From NCBI GenBank assembly GCA_947446575.1, contig CANFHC010000025.1, forward strand, positions 1-49,118: 49,118 nucleotides of DNA, given 5' to 3'. Source of the DNA: Bacteriovoracaceae bacterium. GTDB taxonomy: Bacteria > Bdellovibrionota > Bacteriovoracia > Bacteriovoracales > Bacteriovoracaceae. The position numbers and the translations under genes were made by a program. Positions 26,345 to 34,710 of the stretch are shown here, in pieces (within the stretch, counting starts at the first letter, position 1; each line of letters begins with the position of its first letter). The notes beneath the pieces are model-generated. The model searched no databases. It was not told the DNA's origin and was given only the letters and a program-made list of their open reading frames with translations.

Positions 26345-26608
26345 GTGGCAAACCACAAATCATCAGAAAAAAGAGCAAGACAAGATATCAAAAAAAATCT
26401 TGTGAACAAAACTAACGAGTCTAAGACTAAAACTGCTGTTAAAAAAGTAAGAGATGCAATCACTGCTGGCGATAAAAAAGCTGCTGCTGAGTCTTTCACT
26501 TCTGCTCAAGCTGAACTAAGAAAACTTGCTAAAACTGGAGTTATTAAACCTAACACAGCTGCAAGAAGAACTTCTCGTCTAGCTGCTCAACTTAACGGCC
26601 TAAAGTAA
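26345..26608 (+). CDS. rpsT: 30S ribosomal protein S20
   Basis: This 87-residue basic helical protein binds 16S rRNA in the small ribosomal subunit. The N-terminus ANHKSSEKRARQDIKKNLVNK and the C-terminal GVIKPNTAARRTSRLAAQLN are characteristic. The start codon is GTG, preceded by TAGGAG at 7-base spacing; non-ATG starts are known for rpsT and relate to autoregulation in E. coli. A TATAAT at 26316-26321 without a good -35, or TTGCTA-16-TATATC (299-326 of this kilobase), may be the promoter. It is a single-gene unit closed by a terminator. Confidence 0.97.
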   Translation: MANHKSSEKRARQDIKKNLVNKTNESKTKTAVKKVRDAITAGDKKAAAESFTSAQAELRKLAKTGVIKPNTAARRTSRLAAQLNGLK

Positions 26609-26643
26609 TATTTTTAACCTCGAAAGAGTTTAATATATAAGAG

Positions 26644-26667
26644 AAGCCTCCAAGATGGAGGCTTTTT
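26644..26667 (+). terminator. Rho-independent terminator of rpsT
   Basis: Eight-base stem AAGCCTCC / GGAGGCTT with loop AAGAT, then TTT and a T-rich tail. It ends the rpsT transcript just before the convergent holA gene; the A-run for the other direction is poorer. Confidence 0.88.
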
Positions 26668-26690
26668 CTATTTGTATGAAGTTAAAAATG

Positions 26691-27623
26691 CTATTTAAGG
26701 CTTTCTAACCTTAAGCGATTCACCAATAAGACATCGCTTGATTTCGACAAGATTTCCAACTCAGAGAAGAAATTCAAATAATACATCACCATATCGCGAT
26801 TAAGTTTTTCACTCATCTCTAAAATACCCTGATCGTACTTAGATAACTTCCCTTTTGCTTTGAGCTCTTCGGGGAAAAGAATTTTAACAAGATGTGACTG
26901 CATAAACGCACTAAGAGTTCTCATCCAATCGAAATCCATTTCTTTTTTTAGAACTTCTTGGAAGAAGAATTTTGGACCTTTATGAAATAAATCGATAAGT
27001 TCAAAAAAATCGTAGCGCTCACGACGAACGAGATCCTGCAGTTCTTTGAAATTGACTATCCCATTGGCAAAATTAGTTTTTATAGTATCTATTAGCCAAA
27101 AAAACGATTCGAAATTATGTTCTAAATTTTCCAGTGCAAAACGACTAACAGTTCCGTCCAAGTTAACTTCGCGCGCTTTTTGGCAAAACTGCCACATCTT
27201 AGCACCTTCCCAAAAACGCGGCATTTCTAACTCTACAGCTTGAACCTTTTTATCTTTAGCTAGGCTTGTGAATTGTTTGCTGGTTTTGGTGAAAAATAAA
27301 AGTAAAAAACGCTCAGCCCAATCAATTTGAGTTTCTAATAAAAACTCAAGCGCATTAGAGGGAATATTTTCAGCATTCATTATTAAAACATGATCGTTTG
27401 ATGAAAAAAAAGAAAGGTTCACAAAATGCTCTTCTATAAAATCACGAGTGAATTCATTGCCAGAATAAAGCGAGAAAGAAATCTCTTTTTTGGGCAATCG
27501 ATCAAGAATGACTCTTTCAATATAAGGTTCATCAATTAAAAAAGCATGAATTCCAAAACCTTTCGGATCAATCGTTTTAGGAAATTTAGTCAGAAAATCC
27601 CAAGGTAGAATTTTAGAAAGCAT
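26691..27623 (-). CDS. holA: DNA polymerase III delta subunit-like protein
   Basis: 310 residues. Clamp-loader delta opens the beta sliding clamp during replication. The sequence is divergent but has the HolA shape: an N-terminal domain with HAFLIDEPYIERVILDRL, the core strand DHVLIMNAENIPSNALEFLL, a middle helical region (TVSRFALENLEHNFESFFWLIDT) matching the domain II part of HolA, and a collar-like C-terminal helical domain. The location directly after lptE is the well-known conserved lptE-holA order and strengthens the call. It overlaps lptE by 11 bases. Confidence 0.78.
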   Translation of the reverse strand: MLSKILPWDFLTKFPKTIDPKGFGIHAFLIDEPYIERVILDRLPKKEISFSLYSGNEFTRDFIEEHFVNLSFFSSNDHVLIMNAENIPSNALEFLLETQIDWAERFLLLFFTKTSKQFTSLAKDKKVQAVELEMPRFWEGAKMWQFCQKAREVNLDGTVSRFALENLEHNFESFFWLIDTIKTNFANGIVNFKELQDLVRRERYDFFELIDLFHKGPKFFFQEVLKKEMDFDWMRTLSAFMQSHLVKILFPEELKAKGKLSKYDQGILEMSEKLNRDMVMYYLNFFSELEILSKSSDVLLVNRLRLESLK

Positions 27624-28299
27624 TGAGAACTACCTGTTTAAAAGACTGGGCAGCTTGATAACAAGTGTCTTGCAAACTCTTTTCAAAGATCCCTTTATTT
27701 TTTACAAAGTTTACTTCACCAGGAGCTAGAGTTGTCGTTGTGGGACGGGCCACTCGAGAGAATGTTCCCGTTAAATCGATTCGGTCTTGTAAAACAACTT
27801 TGGGATGAATAGTGTTTACGCCTACATTTCCAGCTAACTCACTGGTGAAAAAATCTAGCTCTTCTTTAGTTGGTCTTTTTATTAAAATAATTCGCAATGA
27901 AAAATTATATGTCGTTTGAACAGGATAATAAAAAGGAGATCGATTTCCGATAGTTTTTAAAACATCACCGTCGGTAAAAAGCGTTTGCGTTGTATTGACT
28001 ACATCGTTGTAATGATCTCTTGATTCTATAATTCCAATAAGAATAGCATCAGCAGCTCCATTGTCATTGCTCACCACTCTTAATCCAGAATAATCATTTA
28101 GGGCCAGAGTGATTTCTTTAGTTAGTGGCGCAGCTAGTTGAGGAATAACTGAGCGATTGATAAACATTGGAACCGTTACGGTTTTAATGTCATAACCTAT
28201 CAAGGGGTTATTATTTGTATTGAAATGATACCCCGAGCAACCCGCCGCCAAAATAGCAGCAAGTAAGTATAGAATGGGATAAAAAAATCGCACTTTCAT
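27613..28299 (-). CDS. lptE: LPS-assembly lipoprotein LptE
   Basis: This 228-residue lipoprotein has signal and lipobox LLAAILAAGC with Cys21, followed by SGYHF, the classic start of mature LptE. It plugs the LptD barrel in the outer membrane and helps LPS insertion. The IKTVTVPMFINRSVIPQLAAPLTKEITLAL segment is the conserved alpha/beta core. It is placed before holA, as in many Gram-negatives. It is divergent from the DUF721 gene with only 28 bases between start codons, so the two promoters must overlap or lie in coding sequence. Its presence implies an LPS-bearing outer membrane. Confidence 0.88.
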   Translation of the reverse strand: MKVRFFYPILYLLAAILAAGCSGYHFNTNNNPLIGYDIKTVTVPMFINRSVIPQLAAPLTKEITLALNDYSGLRVVSNDNGAADAILIGIIESRDHYNDVVNTTQTLFTDGDVLKTIGNRSPFYYPVQTTYNFSLRIILIKRPTKEELDFFTSELAGNVGVNTIHPKVVLQDRIDLTGTFSRVARPTTTTLAPGEVNFVKNKGIFEKSLQDTCYQAAQSFKQVVLNAF

Positions 28300-28327
28300 A
28301 GTCCAAATGCTACCCTAAAAAACAACC

Positions 28328-28828
28328 ATGTTAAAGAAGCTTTCACAATTTATTGATACGTCTAACACTCAGACAAATTCTTTTAAAAAAGAAAAGGCGC
28401 ACATTCACGAAAGTTTTGATTTCCTGGCCTTGATCCGCGGCTGGAAAGACATTGCAGGGGCTAAACTTTCAGAACATACCATACCCCTAAAAAATCAAAG
28501 TGGAGTACTCATCATTCTTTCAAATCATTCTGCGTTTGCCAGTGAACTAAGCTATATGGAGCTTACTTTAAAAAGAAAAATCTTTGAAAAATTCCCAGCA
28601 CTTGAAAAATCAATTCTCTCTATTAAATTCATCGTCGATAGCACTCATTTCTCACAACAGTATGAGCAATTTATCGCTCCAATTGAAAAGAAAAAAGCCC
28701 AAGTACTTCATCCTTACTCTCCAGAATTTCGAAGGCTTAAAAAAGAAGCAGAAGAAATGTTTGCAGATGTTGAAGATCCCGAAGTAAAAGAAAAAATGAT
28801 TTCACTTTTTATTCAATCAGCAAAATAA
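28328..28828 (+). CDS. DUF721/DciA-like protein
   Basis: 166 residues. The N-terminal domain (about 25-105) matches the DUF721/DciA family: LIRGWKDIAGAKLSEHTIPL, then the strand GVLIILSNHSAFASELSYMEL and a helix. DciA loads the replicative helicase in bacteria without DnaC; small DUF721 proteins of this type are often left unannotated. The C-terminal 60 residues are charged and helical (RLKKEAEEMFADVEDPEVKEKM). Its 3' end overlaps the convergent TsaC-like gene by 12 bases. Helicase loading is inference from family. Confidence 0.72.
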   Translation: MLKKLSQFIDTSNTQTNSFKKEKAHIHESFDFLALIRGWKDIAGAKLSEHTIPLKNQSGVLIILSNHSAFASELSYMELTLKRKIFEKFPALEKSILSIKFIVDSTHFSQQYEQFIAPIEKKKAQVLHPYSPEFRRLKKEAEEMFADVEDPEVKEKMISLFIQSAK

Positions 28829-29419
28829 TTTCATAAGATGATTTTTGACTTCATCAACACGACGCCCTTCGCGTTTGATTTCAAAATTTAAATTTTCGTT
28901 CAAAAAAATAATCGTTGAAGAAAATCCTGAAAGTTCTTTCAAATTTTGCCCCTCTATTAAATGAGTAGAAGATGCATGAGCAATATGAAACTGGCGTGCC
29001 TCATTCAATGTTGTGATCGGTGGCTCACCGGTTAGATTTAAACTCGTTGTAAAAAAAGGTGTTTTAATTTCATTATAGATTGATTTTATGATCTCGGAAT
29101 CTAAACAACGTAAACTAATATAATCACTTTCAGCAGTGGCCCATTTGGGAATTTTTATTTTAGCCGATACTAAGGGAAGACCTAAAGTTGTCTCTAATTT
29201 AAAAAAATCCTCTAACCAATCGAGAGTCACTTCTTCGGGAAAACGAAAACTTGAAAAGATATCATGAACACTGCTAAACATAACTGAAAGCGGTTTGTTT
29301 TTTGCTGTGTTTTTTATCTCTGCAATTTGAGCGTAACCCTCTTCGCTGTAGAGTGAACATCCAATGCCCCAGACTGTGTCTGTAGGATAAATAAAAACAT
29401 CATTTTTTTTAAAATTCAT
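28817..29419 (-). CDS. L-threonylcarbamoyladenylate synthase (TsaC/Sua5/YrdC family)
   Basis: 200 residues; first step of t6A37 tRNA modification, making threonylcarbamoyl-AMP from threonine, bicarbonate and ATP. Family features are VFIYPTDTVWGIGCSLYSEEGY, IKNTAKNKPLSVMFSSV, the SLRCLDSEIIKSI region and TTSLNLTGEPPITTLNEA. The start is the ATG at 29419, as the preceding TTG lacks a ribosome site. It lacks the extra Sua5 domain. It begins five bases after the stop of the GYF gene. The convergent overlap with the DUF721 gene is 12 bases. Confidence 0.87.
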   Translation of the reverse strand: MNFKKNDVFIYPTDTVWGIGCSLYSEEGYAQIAEIKNTAKNKPLSVMFSSVHDIFSSFRFPEEVTLDWLEDFFKLETTLGLPLVSAKIKIPKWATAESDYISLRCLDSEIIKSIYNEIKTPFFTTSLNLTGEPPITTLNEARQFHIAHASSTHLIEGQNLKELSGFSSTIIFLNENLNFEIKREGRRVDEVKNHLMKLFC

Positions 29420-29424
29420 CAAAA

Positions 29425-30582
29425 TTAAACCGGAAGAGGTTTGTTTAAAATAGTGCGATAGTAATAAAAAAAGAGGCTAAGGATAATGAGTACAAGAATC
29501 ACTAACATATACATTAGATAATTATCATTGCGTTTCTTTAAGTGCTCTGGCATCGACCTTGGAGGTAATTCCTGTGGCAGATCACCGGTCGTCGCTTCTT
29601 TTTGTAACATTGTTTGCGCTGAAATTTTAACTTTTCTTTCATGCAAAAGCTTCTTGTCATCGTTTTGATGTGAACTTTGATCTCTTGGTTTTTCTTTTTT
29701 TACCAAAGAAATTGCAGGCTCAGCTTTTTCAACCTTTTCACTCTTAATTTCTTTATTAGGATTTATTGTTACGAGAGTTAAGCCAGAGCCATCTTCGAAA
29801 TCATTTTTAAAACTTTGATTAACTTTTTTTGTTTCAACTTTATTGGCTTCTGGAGCCGATTGAGGAATATTAACTTTAAAATCAAACTCTTCTTTCTCTT
29901 CTAATGCTTTTTCATCTTTTGCTTCGGCTTTAGTTGAGCTCATATCGGGATAAGCGAGGTCATCATCTTCTGGATAACTTGCTGGCCCATCTGAAGATGG
30001 CGTTGAATCAACTACTTTTTCAACTGGCCTAGATTTCATTTCAATCGGTCTATTTTCATAAACCTGAGTTTGAACATTGCCCATTGAAGAATTGATAGTA
30101 CTGGAAATCATCGCCATATCTGGAAATTCTAAATCATCATTAGCTGGCAATTTTATTTCATCTGGAGGAAATGCTTGTGCTACAGCTGACAGCTGACTCG
30201 TGAGAGTTGGATTAACCAAAGCAATATCTGGATATTCTAAATCTTCAGAAGGTGGAATTACGGCAGGACCAGTGTTGCCTAATTTCATTACCTGAGTTTT
30301 ATTAGCAGGAGCAGTGTTTAGAGAAGTTGTCTTATCTGGGTTATCTCTTCTAGAAAGAACACTTTTTGATTCTGAAATGGGATTATAACCTTGAGGAATA
30401 TCACCATAAAGATATTTTTCTACCAGGTCTTTTTCTTTTAAAGAAAACCAATAACCATTGCCACTCGTCACTTCATCATTTAAGCCAAGCGCGCCTTTTT
30501 GCAAAAACTCCAGCACCTTTGACTTTGCAACGGGTCCCAGAATTTGGTTTTGAGTTGTACGAATAAGCCAGCTTCGTTCCAT
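29425..30582 (-). CDS. Tail-anchored GYF_2 protein with three DLxYPDM-type motifs
   Basis: 385 residues. The N-terminal GYF_2 domain (about 1-60) reads SWLIRTTQNQILGPVAKSKV, GALGLNDEVTSGNGYWFSL. A long disordered linker follows, carrying three copies of a short acidic motif: DLEYPDIALV (about 114), DLEFPDMAMI (about 150) and DLAYPDMSS (about 208). A C-terminal membrane helix (YLMYMLVILVLIILSLFFYYY, about 357-376) is followed by only nine residues, so the protein is tail-anchored with its domains in the cytoplasm. It sits between the Mla genes and the TsaC gene. A scaffold role at the inner membrane is inference. Confidence 0.78.
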   Translation of the reverse strand: MERSWLIRTTQNQILGPVAKSKVLEFLQKGALGLNDEVTSGNGYWFSLKEKDLVEKYLYGDIPQGYNPISESKSVLSRRDNPDKTTSLNTAPANKTQVMKLGNTGPAVIPPSEDLEYPDIALVNPTLTSQLSAVAQAFPPDEIKLPANDDLEFPDMAMISSTINSSMGNVQTQVYENRPIEMKSRPVEKVVDSTPSSDGPASYPEDDDLAYPDMSSTKAEAKDEKALEEKEEFDFKVNIPQSAPEANKVETKKVNQSFKNDFEDGSGLTLVTINPNKEIKSEKVEKAEPAISLVKKEKPRDQSSHQNDDKKLLHERKVKISAQTMLQKEATTGDLPQELPPRSMPEHLKKRNDNYLMYMLVILVLIILSLFFYYYRTILNKPLPV

Positions 30583-30591
30583 TATATTTTT

Positions 30592-31962
30592 TTACCAAAA
30601 AAATCCGATGAGACCTTTTAAGTCTTCATCATTAAATCTTAATCCACCAGCGACAGTACCACTACGTCCTTTTCTAAACGCATCATTGAAAGTAGCTTTA
30701 CCATATAAGACATTCCAAATTTGTGTCTCGGCAGCAAATCTAACGTTTGCCCCAAGATGCTTTTTATAATCAAAAGCTTCCATTGTGAATTTGGTACTAA
30801 TTGGTTGAATACGATAATCGATTCCCAATCCACCAGTCGTTTCTATCAACCCACCACGGAAATCAAAATCATTTATACGACGACCAATCTGAGCATTAAA
30901 ACGTAGAGTGTTCTTATCATTTTCTTTTGTATTTTGTGTTACTGTTACACCGTTAGTTGTTGTGACAATTGTTTTTTCTTTATCTGGTCCAAGCTCAGAG
31001 CTAACAACACCTAAGTGATAAAATCTCTCCGGGCTTGGAAAAATTCGAAGTGAAGCTTCTGTATCTCCACCTGAAACTGTGTTGACACCAGTAAAGATAG
31101 AAAGTTCAGTTCTCAAAGCATCCGCCTTACCAACGATTTTTTGAACACTCGCTAAAGTATCTTTTACTTGATCAGCTATTTCATCTTCAACTAACATTTT
31201 TCCCAATGTCCCTTTTCCTTTTTTAAGGTCAGCAACAATGGCCTGCATATCGCCTGTTAATTTTTTTGTATTAGCGAGAACTTCTTTGATATCAGACATA
31301 GCGCTATCGCCATTATTTTTATCAACTTGATAAGCAAGATCTTCTGAGAACGCTTGGAGGTTATCCATCATTGCGTTCATCTTTTCTTCATTTCCAGTTG
31401 TCACTCGTTTTAGACTTGCAGTTACCTCTTTAGTGTTGGCTACAAGTTCAGCAACATCTGCTAAGATTTTTTTCAATGGAGAGACTTCACCTGTTGGTGC
31501 AATTGAATCTTTCATGGAGCGAACGATAAGTTTTACATCAGCTAAAACTTCTGAAGTATCTTTAATTAAATTTTCTAACCCAGCAGCTTCTTCAGAGTCG
31601 ATAAAATCGTATTTACGTAACAATTCGGGTGAATCACCGACAAAAATCTCAATGTATTTATCACCTAAAAAACCCACTGATTTTATTCTAAGCTTAGAAT
31701 TTTTAGTCACTTGGATTTGTTTTAAAATTTCAAAAGTAATAAGGGCCGTGTTTCCTTGAAGTTCAATTGTTACGATTCTACCGGCATTAATACCAGCAAC
31801 TTTGATTGGCGTTTTTGGAAAAATTCCAGAAGCGTCTTTAACAATAGTTCTGTACGTAACATACTGGCCAAAGCCAGATTGATTGGAGGTTACTTTTAAG
31901 GACATAACAACTACTGCAATCATTGTAGCAATAGCGAGGAGTCCAACTTTAAATTCATTCAT
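30592..31962 (-). CDS. mlaD: MlaD-type MCE protein with C-terminal beta domain
   Basis: 456 residues. One N-terminal membrane helix (KVGLLAIATMIAVVVMSL) is followed by the MCE domain at about 38-115 (GIFPKTPIKVAGINAGRIVTIEL, then KIKSVGFLGDKYIEIFVG). The region about 130-275 is a long helical coil (KLTGDMQAIVADLKKGKGTLGKML). The last 170 residues are strand-rich with alternating aromatics (FYHLGVVSSELG, RFNAQIGRRINDFDFRGGL, KLGANVRF-like strands) and end GLIGFFW, like an outer-membrane beta-barrel end. E. coli MlaD is about 180 residues and lacks this. Such a protein could span the envelope. It is part of mlaE-mlaF-mlaD. Confidence 0.88.
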   Translation of the reverse strand: MNEFKVGLLAIATMIAVVVMSLKVTSNQSGFGQYVTYRTIVKDASGIFPKTPIKVAGINAGRIVTIELQGNTALITFEILKQIQVTKNSKLRIKSVGFLGDKYIEIFVGDSPELLRKYDFIDSEEAAGLENLIKDTSEVLADVKLIVRSMKDSIAPTGEVSPLKKILADVAELVANTKEVTASLKRVTTGNEEKMNAMMDNLQAFSEDLAYQVDKNNGDSAMSDIKEVLANTKKLTGDMQAIVADLKKGKGTLGKMLVEDEIADQVKDTLASVQKIVGKADALRTELSIFTGVNTVSGGDTEASLRIFPSPERFYHLGVVSSELGPDKEKTIVTTTNGVTVTQNTKENDKNTLRFNAQIGRRINDFDFRGGLIETTGGLGIDYRIQPISTKFTMEAFDYKKHLGANVRFAAETQIWNVLYGKATFNDAFRKGRSGTVAGGLRFNDEDLKGLIGFFW

Positions 31963-32002
31963 CGAAATCTATACCTTTTTAAAAATAAGTATCAAAATTG
32001 TT

Positions 32003-32755
32003 TTAGAGTCTAAGAAATTCTTGAACTAATGGATTAGTTGAATTCTTAAATTCTGAAACTGGTAAATACTCAATAATCTTACCACGGTCCAAAAATGCTA
32101 TATAGTCGGAAATTTCTAACGTGGCCTTTACGTCGTGAGAAATAATAACCGAAGTCATTTCTCGGTCACTGTGATTAGTCGCAGTCTCGACGATTAAATT
32201 GTTTACCATTTTAGTCGTGATTGGATCTAGACCTGTAGTCGGTTCATCGTACAACATAATATTGGGAGTAAGTGCTAGAGCTCGAGCAAGCCCTACTCTC
32301 TTTCTCATCCCTCCAGAAAGTTCAGAAGGTAATTTTTGAAAGGATTCTTCTTTAATTCCAACGGAAATTAAGAGGTCGTGCACTTTAGTTTTTATTTCTT
32401 CGTTTTTTAATTCTGTAAATTCGCGAAGAGGAAATGCAACATTTTCTTCAGCAGTAAAAGAATCAAAGAGGGCTGCATATTGAAAAAGCATCCCAAAATT
32501 TCTTCTAAAATCTCGCAATTCTTCTTTTGAGAGCTCTTCTAAGTTTTTTCCTAGAACAATAACCGTTCCCTCACTGGGATGGAGAATTCCTAAAATATGC
32601 TTAAGTAAAGTGGACTTTCCGGCCCCAGAAAATCCTAAGATTGTTACAATTTTATTTCTTGGGATATCAAAATTGAGATTATGCAAAATGACATGCTCAC
32701 CAAATTTTTTGGTAACATTTTTAAAAGAGATGGCCGGGTTTTCAAAAGTTAACAA
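32003..32755 (-). CDS. mlaF: Phospholipid-transport ABC ATPase MlaF
   Basis: This 250-residue ABC ATPase drives the Mla lipid transporter. Motifs are Walker A GFSGAGKST (about 39-47), the Q-loop FQYAALFDS, signature LSGGMRKR, Walker B IMLYDEPTTGLDP and the H-loop ISHD. SGGMRKRVGLARALAL and the Q-loop context are typical of MlaF rather than general importers. The start is a TTG with AGGAG five bases upstream. It lies between mlaE and mlaD, ten bases behind mlaE. Confidence 0.95.
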   Translation of the reverse strand: MLTFENPAISFKNVTKKFGEHVILHNLNFDIPRNKIVTILGFSGAGKSTLLKHILGILHPSEGTVIVLGKNLEELSKEELRDFRRNFGMLFQYAALFDSFTAEENVAFPLREFTELKNEEIKTKVHDLLISVGIKEESFQKLPSELSGGMRKRVGLARALALTPNIMLYDEPTTGLDPITTKMVNNLIVETATNHSDREMTSVIISHDVKATLEISDYIAFLDRGKIIEYLPVSEFKNSTNPLVQEFLRL

Positions 32756-32765
32756 ATATTCTCCT

Positions 32766-33572
32766 CTAAAGTATTTTCACCAAAAATGATGTGAGGAAAT
32801 AATCGAGGATGAGAACTGAAATCATTCCCCAAACAACTGCGAGATTGGTACCACGTCCAACTCCCACTGCTCCTTTTTCAACTTGAAATCCAAAATATGT
32901 ACCAATGACTGCGATAACAAATCCAAACACTGAAGCTTTGATGACCCCTTGAGCGATATCTGAAACGTACATGAAATCGCCGAGCTTTGAAAAAAAGAGT
33001 GCTTCATCAATTAAAAGAGTTTTTGTTCCAACTAACCAAGAACCAAAATTTCCAATAAAAAGAAAAACAATCGAAAGCATTGGAACGGCAATGGTTGCTG
33101 CAATAATTCTTGGAACGGCTAAGTATTGAACGCTGTTTATTCCCATGACTTCTAATGCATCAATTTGTTCAGTAACTTTCATTGAACCAATTTGAGCGGC
33201 CATCGCCGACCCAGCTCTTCCAGCGACAATCAATCCAGTCAAAACGGGAGCGAGCTCTTTTGATAATGAAATCGCAACAATCGCTCCGACGAGGGAGTCG
33301 ACATTAATTAATTTAAAACCAAAATAAGTTTGTGTCGCGAGCACCATTCCCGTAAACATCCCTGCTAACAGAATGATAAGAAGACTTTTATTTCCAATAA
33401 AAAAAAGTTGCTCAAATAAAAGGTGATTTCTATATGGTCTTTTAAAGGACCAATAAAAAAAGCGAGACGTAAATAATGAAATAGCCCCTAGGCCGTTGAT
33501 TCCATCAATGACGGTTGCACCAAGATCTTGGATCTTGTGTTCCAGTATAGTAGTTACTTTTTGTATGTTCAC
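32766..33572 (-). CDS. mlaE: Phospholipid-transport ABC permease MlaE
   Basis: This 268-residue inner-membrane permease has about five hydrophobic segments. The family-typical SLLIILLAGMFTGMVLATQTYFGF, SLSKELAPVLTGLIVAGRAGSAMAAQIGSM and EQIDALEVMGINSVQYLAVPRIIA are all present. It dimerises and carries MlaF on the cytoplasmic side and MlaD on the periplasmic side. The start is GTG with a weak ribosome site, four bases after the alr stop, so translation may be coupled to alr. No MlaA, MlaB or MlaC gene is nearby. Confidence 0.95.
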   Translation of the reverse strand: MNIQKVTTILEHKIQDLGATVIDGINGLGAISLFTSRFFYWSFKRPYRNHLLFEQLFFIGNKSLLIILLAGMFTGMVLATQTYFGFKLINVDSLVGAIVAISLSKELAPVLTGLIVAGRAGSAMAAQIGSMKVTEQIDALEVMGINSVQYLAVPRIIAATIAVPMLSIVFLFIGNFGSWLVGTKTLLIDEALFFSKLGDFMYVSDIAQGVIKASVFGFVIAVIGTYFGFQVEKGAVGVGRGTNLAVVWGMISVLILDYFLTSFLVKIL

Positions 33573-33576
33573 TGAA

Positions 33577-34710
33577 TTAGTTTAAACGATAAACTCGTGG
33601 AATGCGAGGGAGAAGAGCGCAAAAAAGTTCATAAGGAATAGTTTTTGTCTCGAGAGAAAAGTTGAGTAAATCACCAACCTGTTCTCCCCAGATTGTAAAA
33701 ATCTCATGGGCGCGAATCTTGCCCTTAGACTCTATTGGAAAAAACACATGTGTCATATCCATGCTGACTCTGCCAATAATCGTTCCGGTGAATCCTTTAT
33801 GGTATAAATGAGCTCCAGAGTAACGATTAAAAAAACCATCTCCGTAGCCAATTGCAAGAATGGCAATAATCCCATCGGCTAGAGCTGGAGTAGAGTTATA
33901 GCCAACAACCTCACCTTTTTTTACTTCAAAAACTCGAAGAATATAAGTTTCCAATTTAGATACAAGTTTGCCTTGAAAATGCCCTTCACTTTTAACCTCT
34001 GAACTTAGTGAAGTTGGTCCATACATCATAAGACCTGGTCTTATATGTGTATCTTCAAATCCAAAATTTTGCTCAATGGCCCCAGAGTTTGATTGGGAAG
34101 TGCGCTCTAGTTGAATACCTGAATCGAGGAAAAATTGTTTGATTTCCGTAAAACGAGTCCGCTGAAGAATATTTCGCTCATTAGTATTCATGGAAAAAGA
34201 GGCATTTGCGTAATGACTAATTAAGTGATGAACACTTGATCGCCCATGTTGTTTTAATTTAGTCACTATTAAAGGCGCTTCGCTAGGATCTAATCCCAAT
34301 CGATTCATTCCGGTATTGAATTTTAAACAGATAGGAAAATTTTTAAATTCAGAAGTGTGAAGAATATAATCTAACTCACTGACGTTCGAAATAACTGGAA
34401 CAATTCTGCGTTTTAAATAAATATCGGCATTTTCTATAAGCTCCAACTGGATGTCGGAGAAAACATAAATATCAAATTCTAAATCGTTTAATTCTTCGCG
34501 AAGCTTTAAGGCTTCACCAATTGTGGCACAACCAAATTCTTTTATTCCCAATTCCGTAATTGCGAAACGTGCGACTGGAATCATTCCGTGTCCGTATCCA
34601 TCGGCTTTTACCATGAAAAGGACTTCTGAATTCGGGGCCATCTTTTTGATTTCGGAATAATTAAAGGCAAGATTGTCGAGACTGACAACTAAGCGACTTC
34701 TAAATTTCAT
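33577..34710 (-). CDS. alr: Alanine racemase
   Basis: This 377-residue PLP enzyme interconverts L- and D-alanine for peptidoglycan. PLP lysine 35 lies in MVKADGYGHGM. The ADGIIAILAIGYGDGFFNRYSG region and GRVSMDMTHVFFP, close to the usual GRVCMDQ, are in the C-terminal barrel. The MDM form departs from the common MDQ. Residues LKFNTGMNRLGL match the conserved helix contact. The 5' end overlaps the receiver-like gene by 11 bases. It supplies D-Ala for a wall or prey-independent growth; in this operon it sits among other envelope genes. Confidence 0.93.
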   Translation of the reverse strand: MKFRSRLVVSLDNLAFNYSEIKKMAPNSEVLFMVKADGYGHGMIPVARFAITELGIKEFGCATIGEALKLREELNDLEFDIYVFSDIQLELIENADIYLKRRIVPVISNVSELDYILHTSEFKNFPICLKFNTGMNRLGLDPSEAPLIVTKLKQHGRSSVHHLISHYANASFSMNTNERNILQRTRFTEIKQFFLDSGIQLERTSQSNSGAIEQNFGFEDTHIRPGLMMYGPTSLSSEVKSEGHFQGKLVSKLETYILRVFEVKKGEVVGYNSTPALADGIIAILAIGYGDGFFNRYSGAHLYHKGFTGTIIGRVSMDMTHVFFPIESKGKIRAHEIFTIWGEQVGDLLNFSLETKTIPYELFCALLPRIPRVYRLN

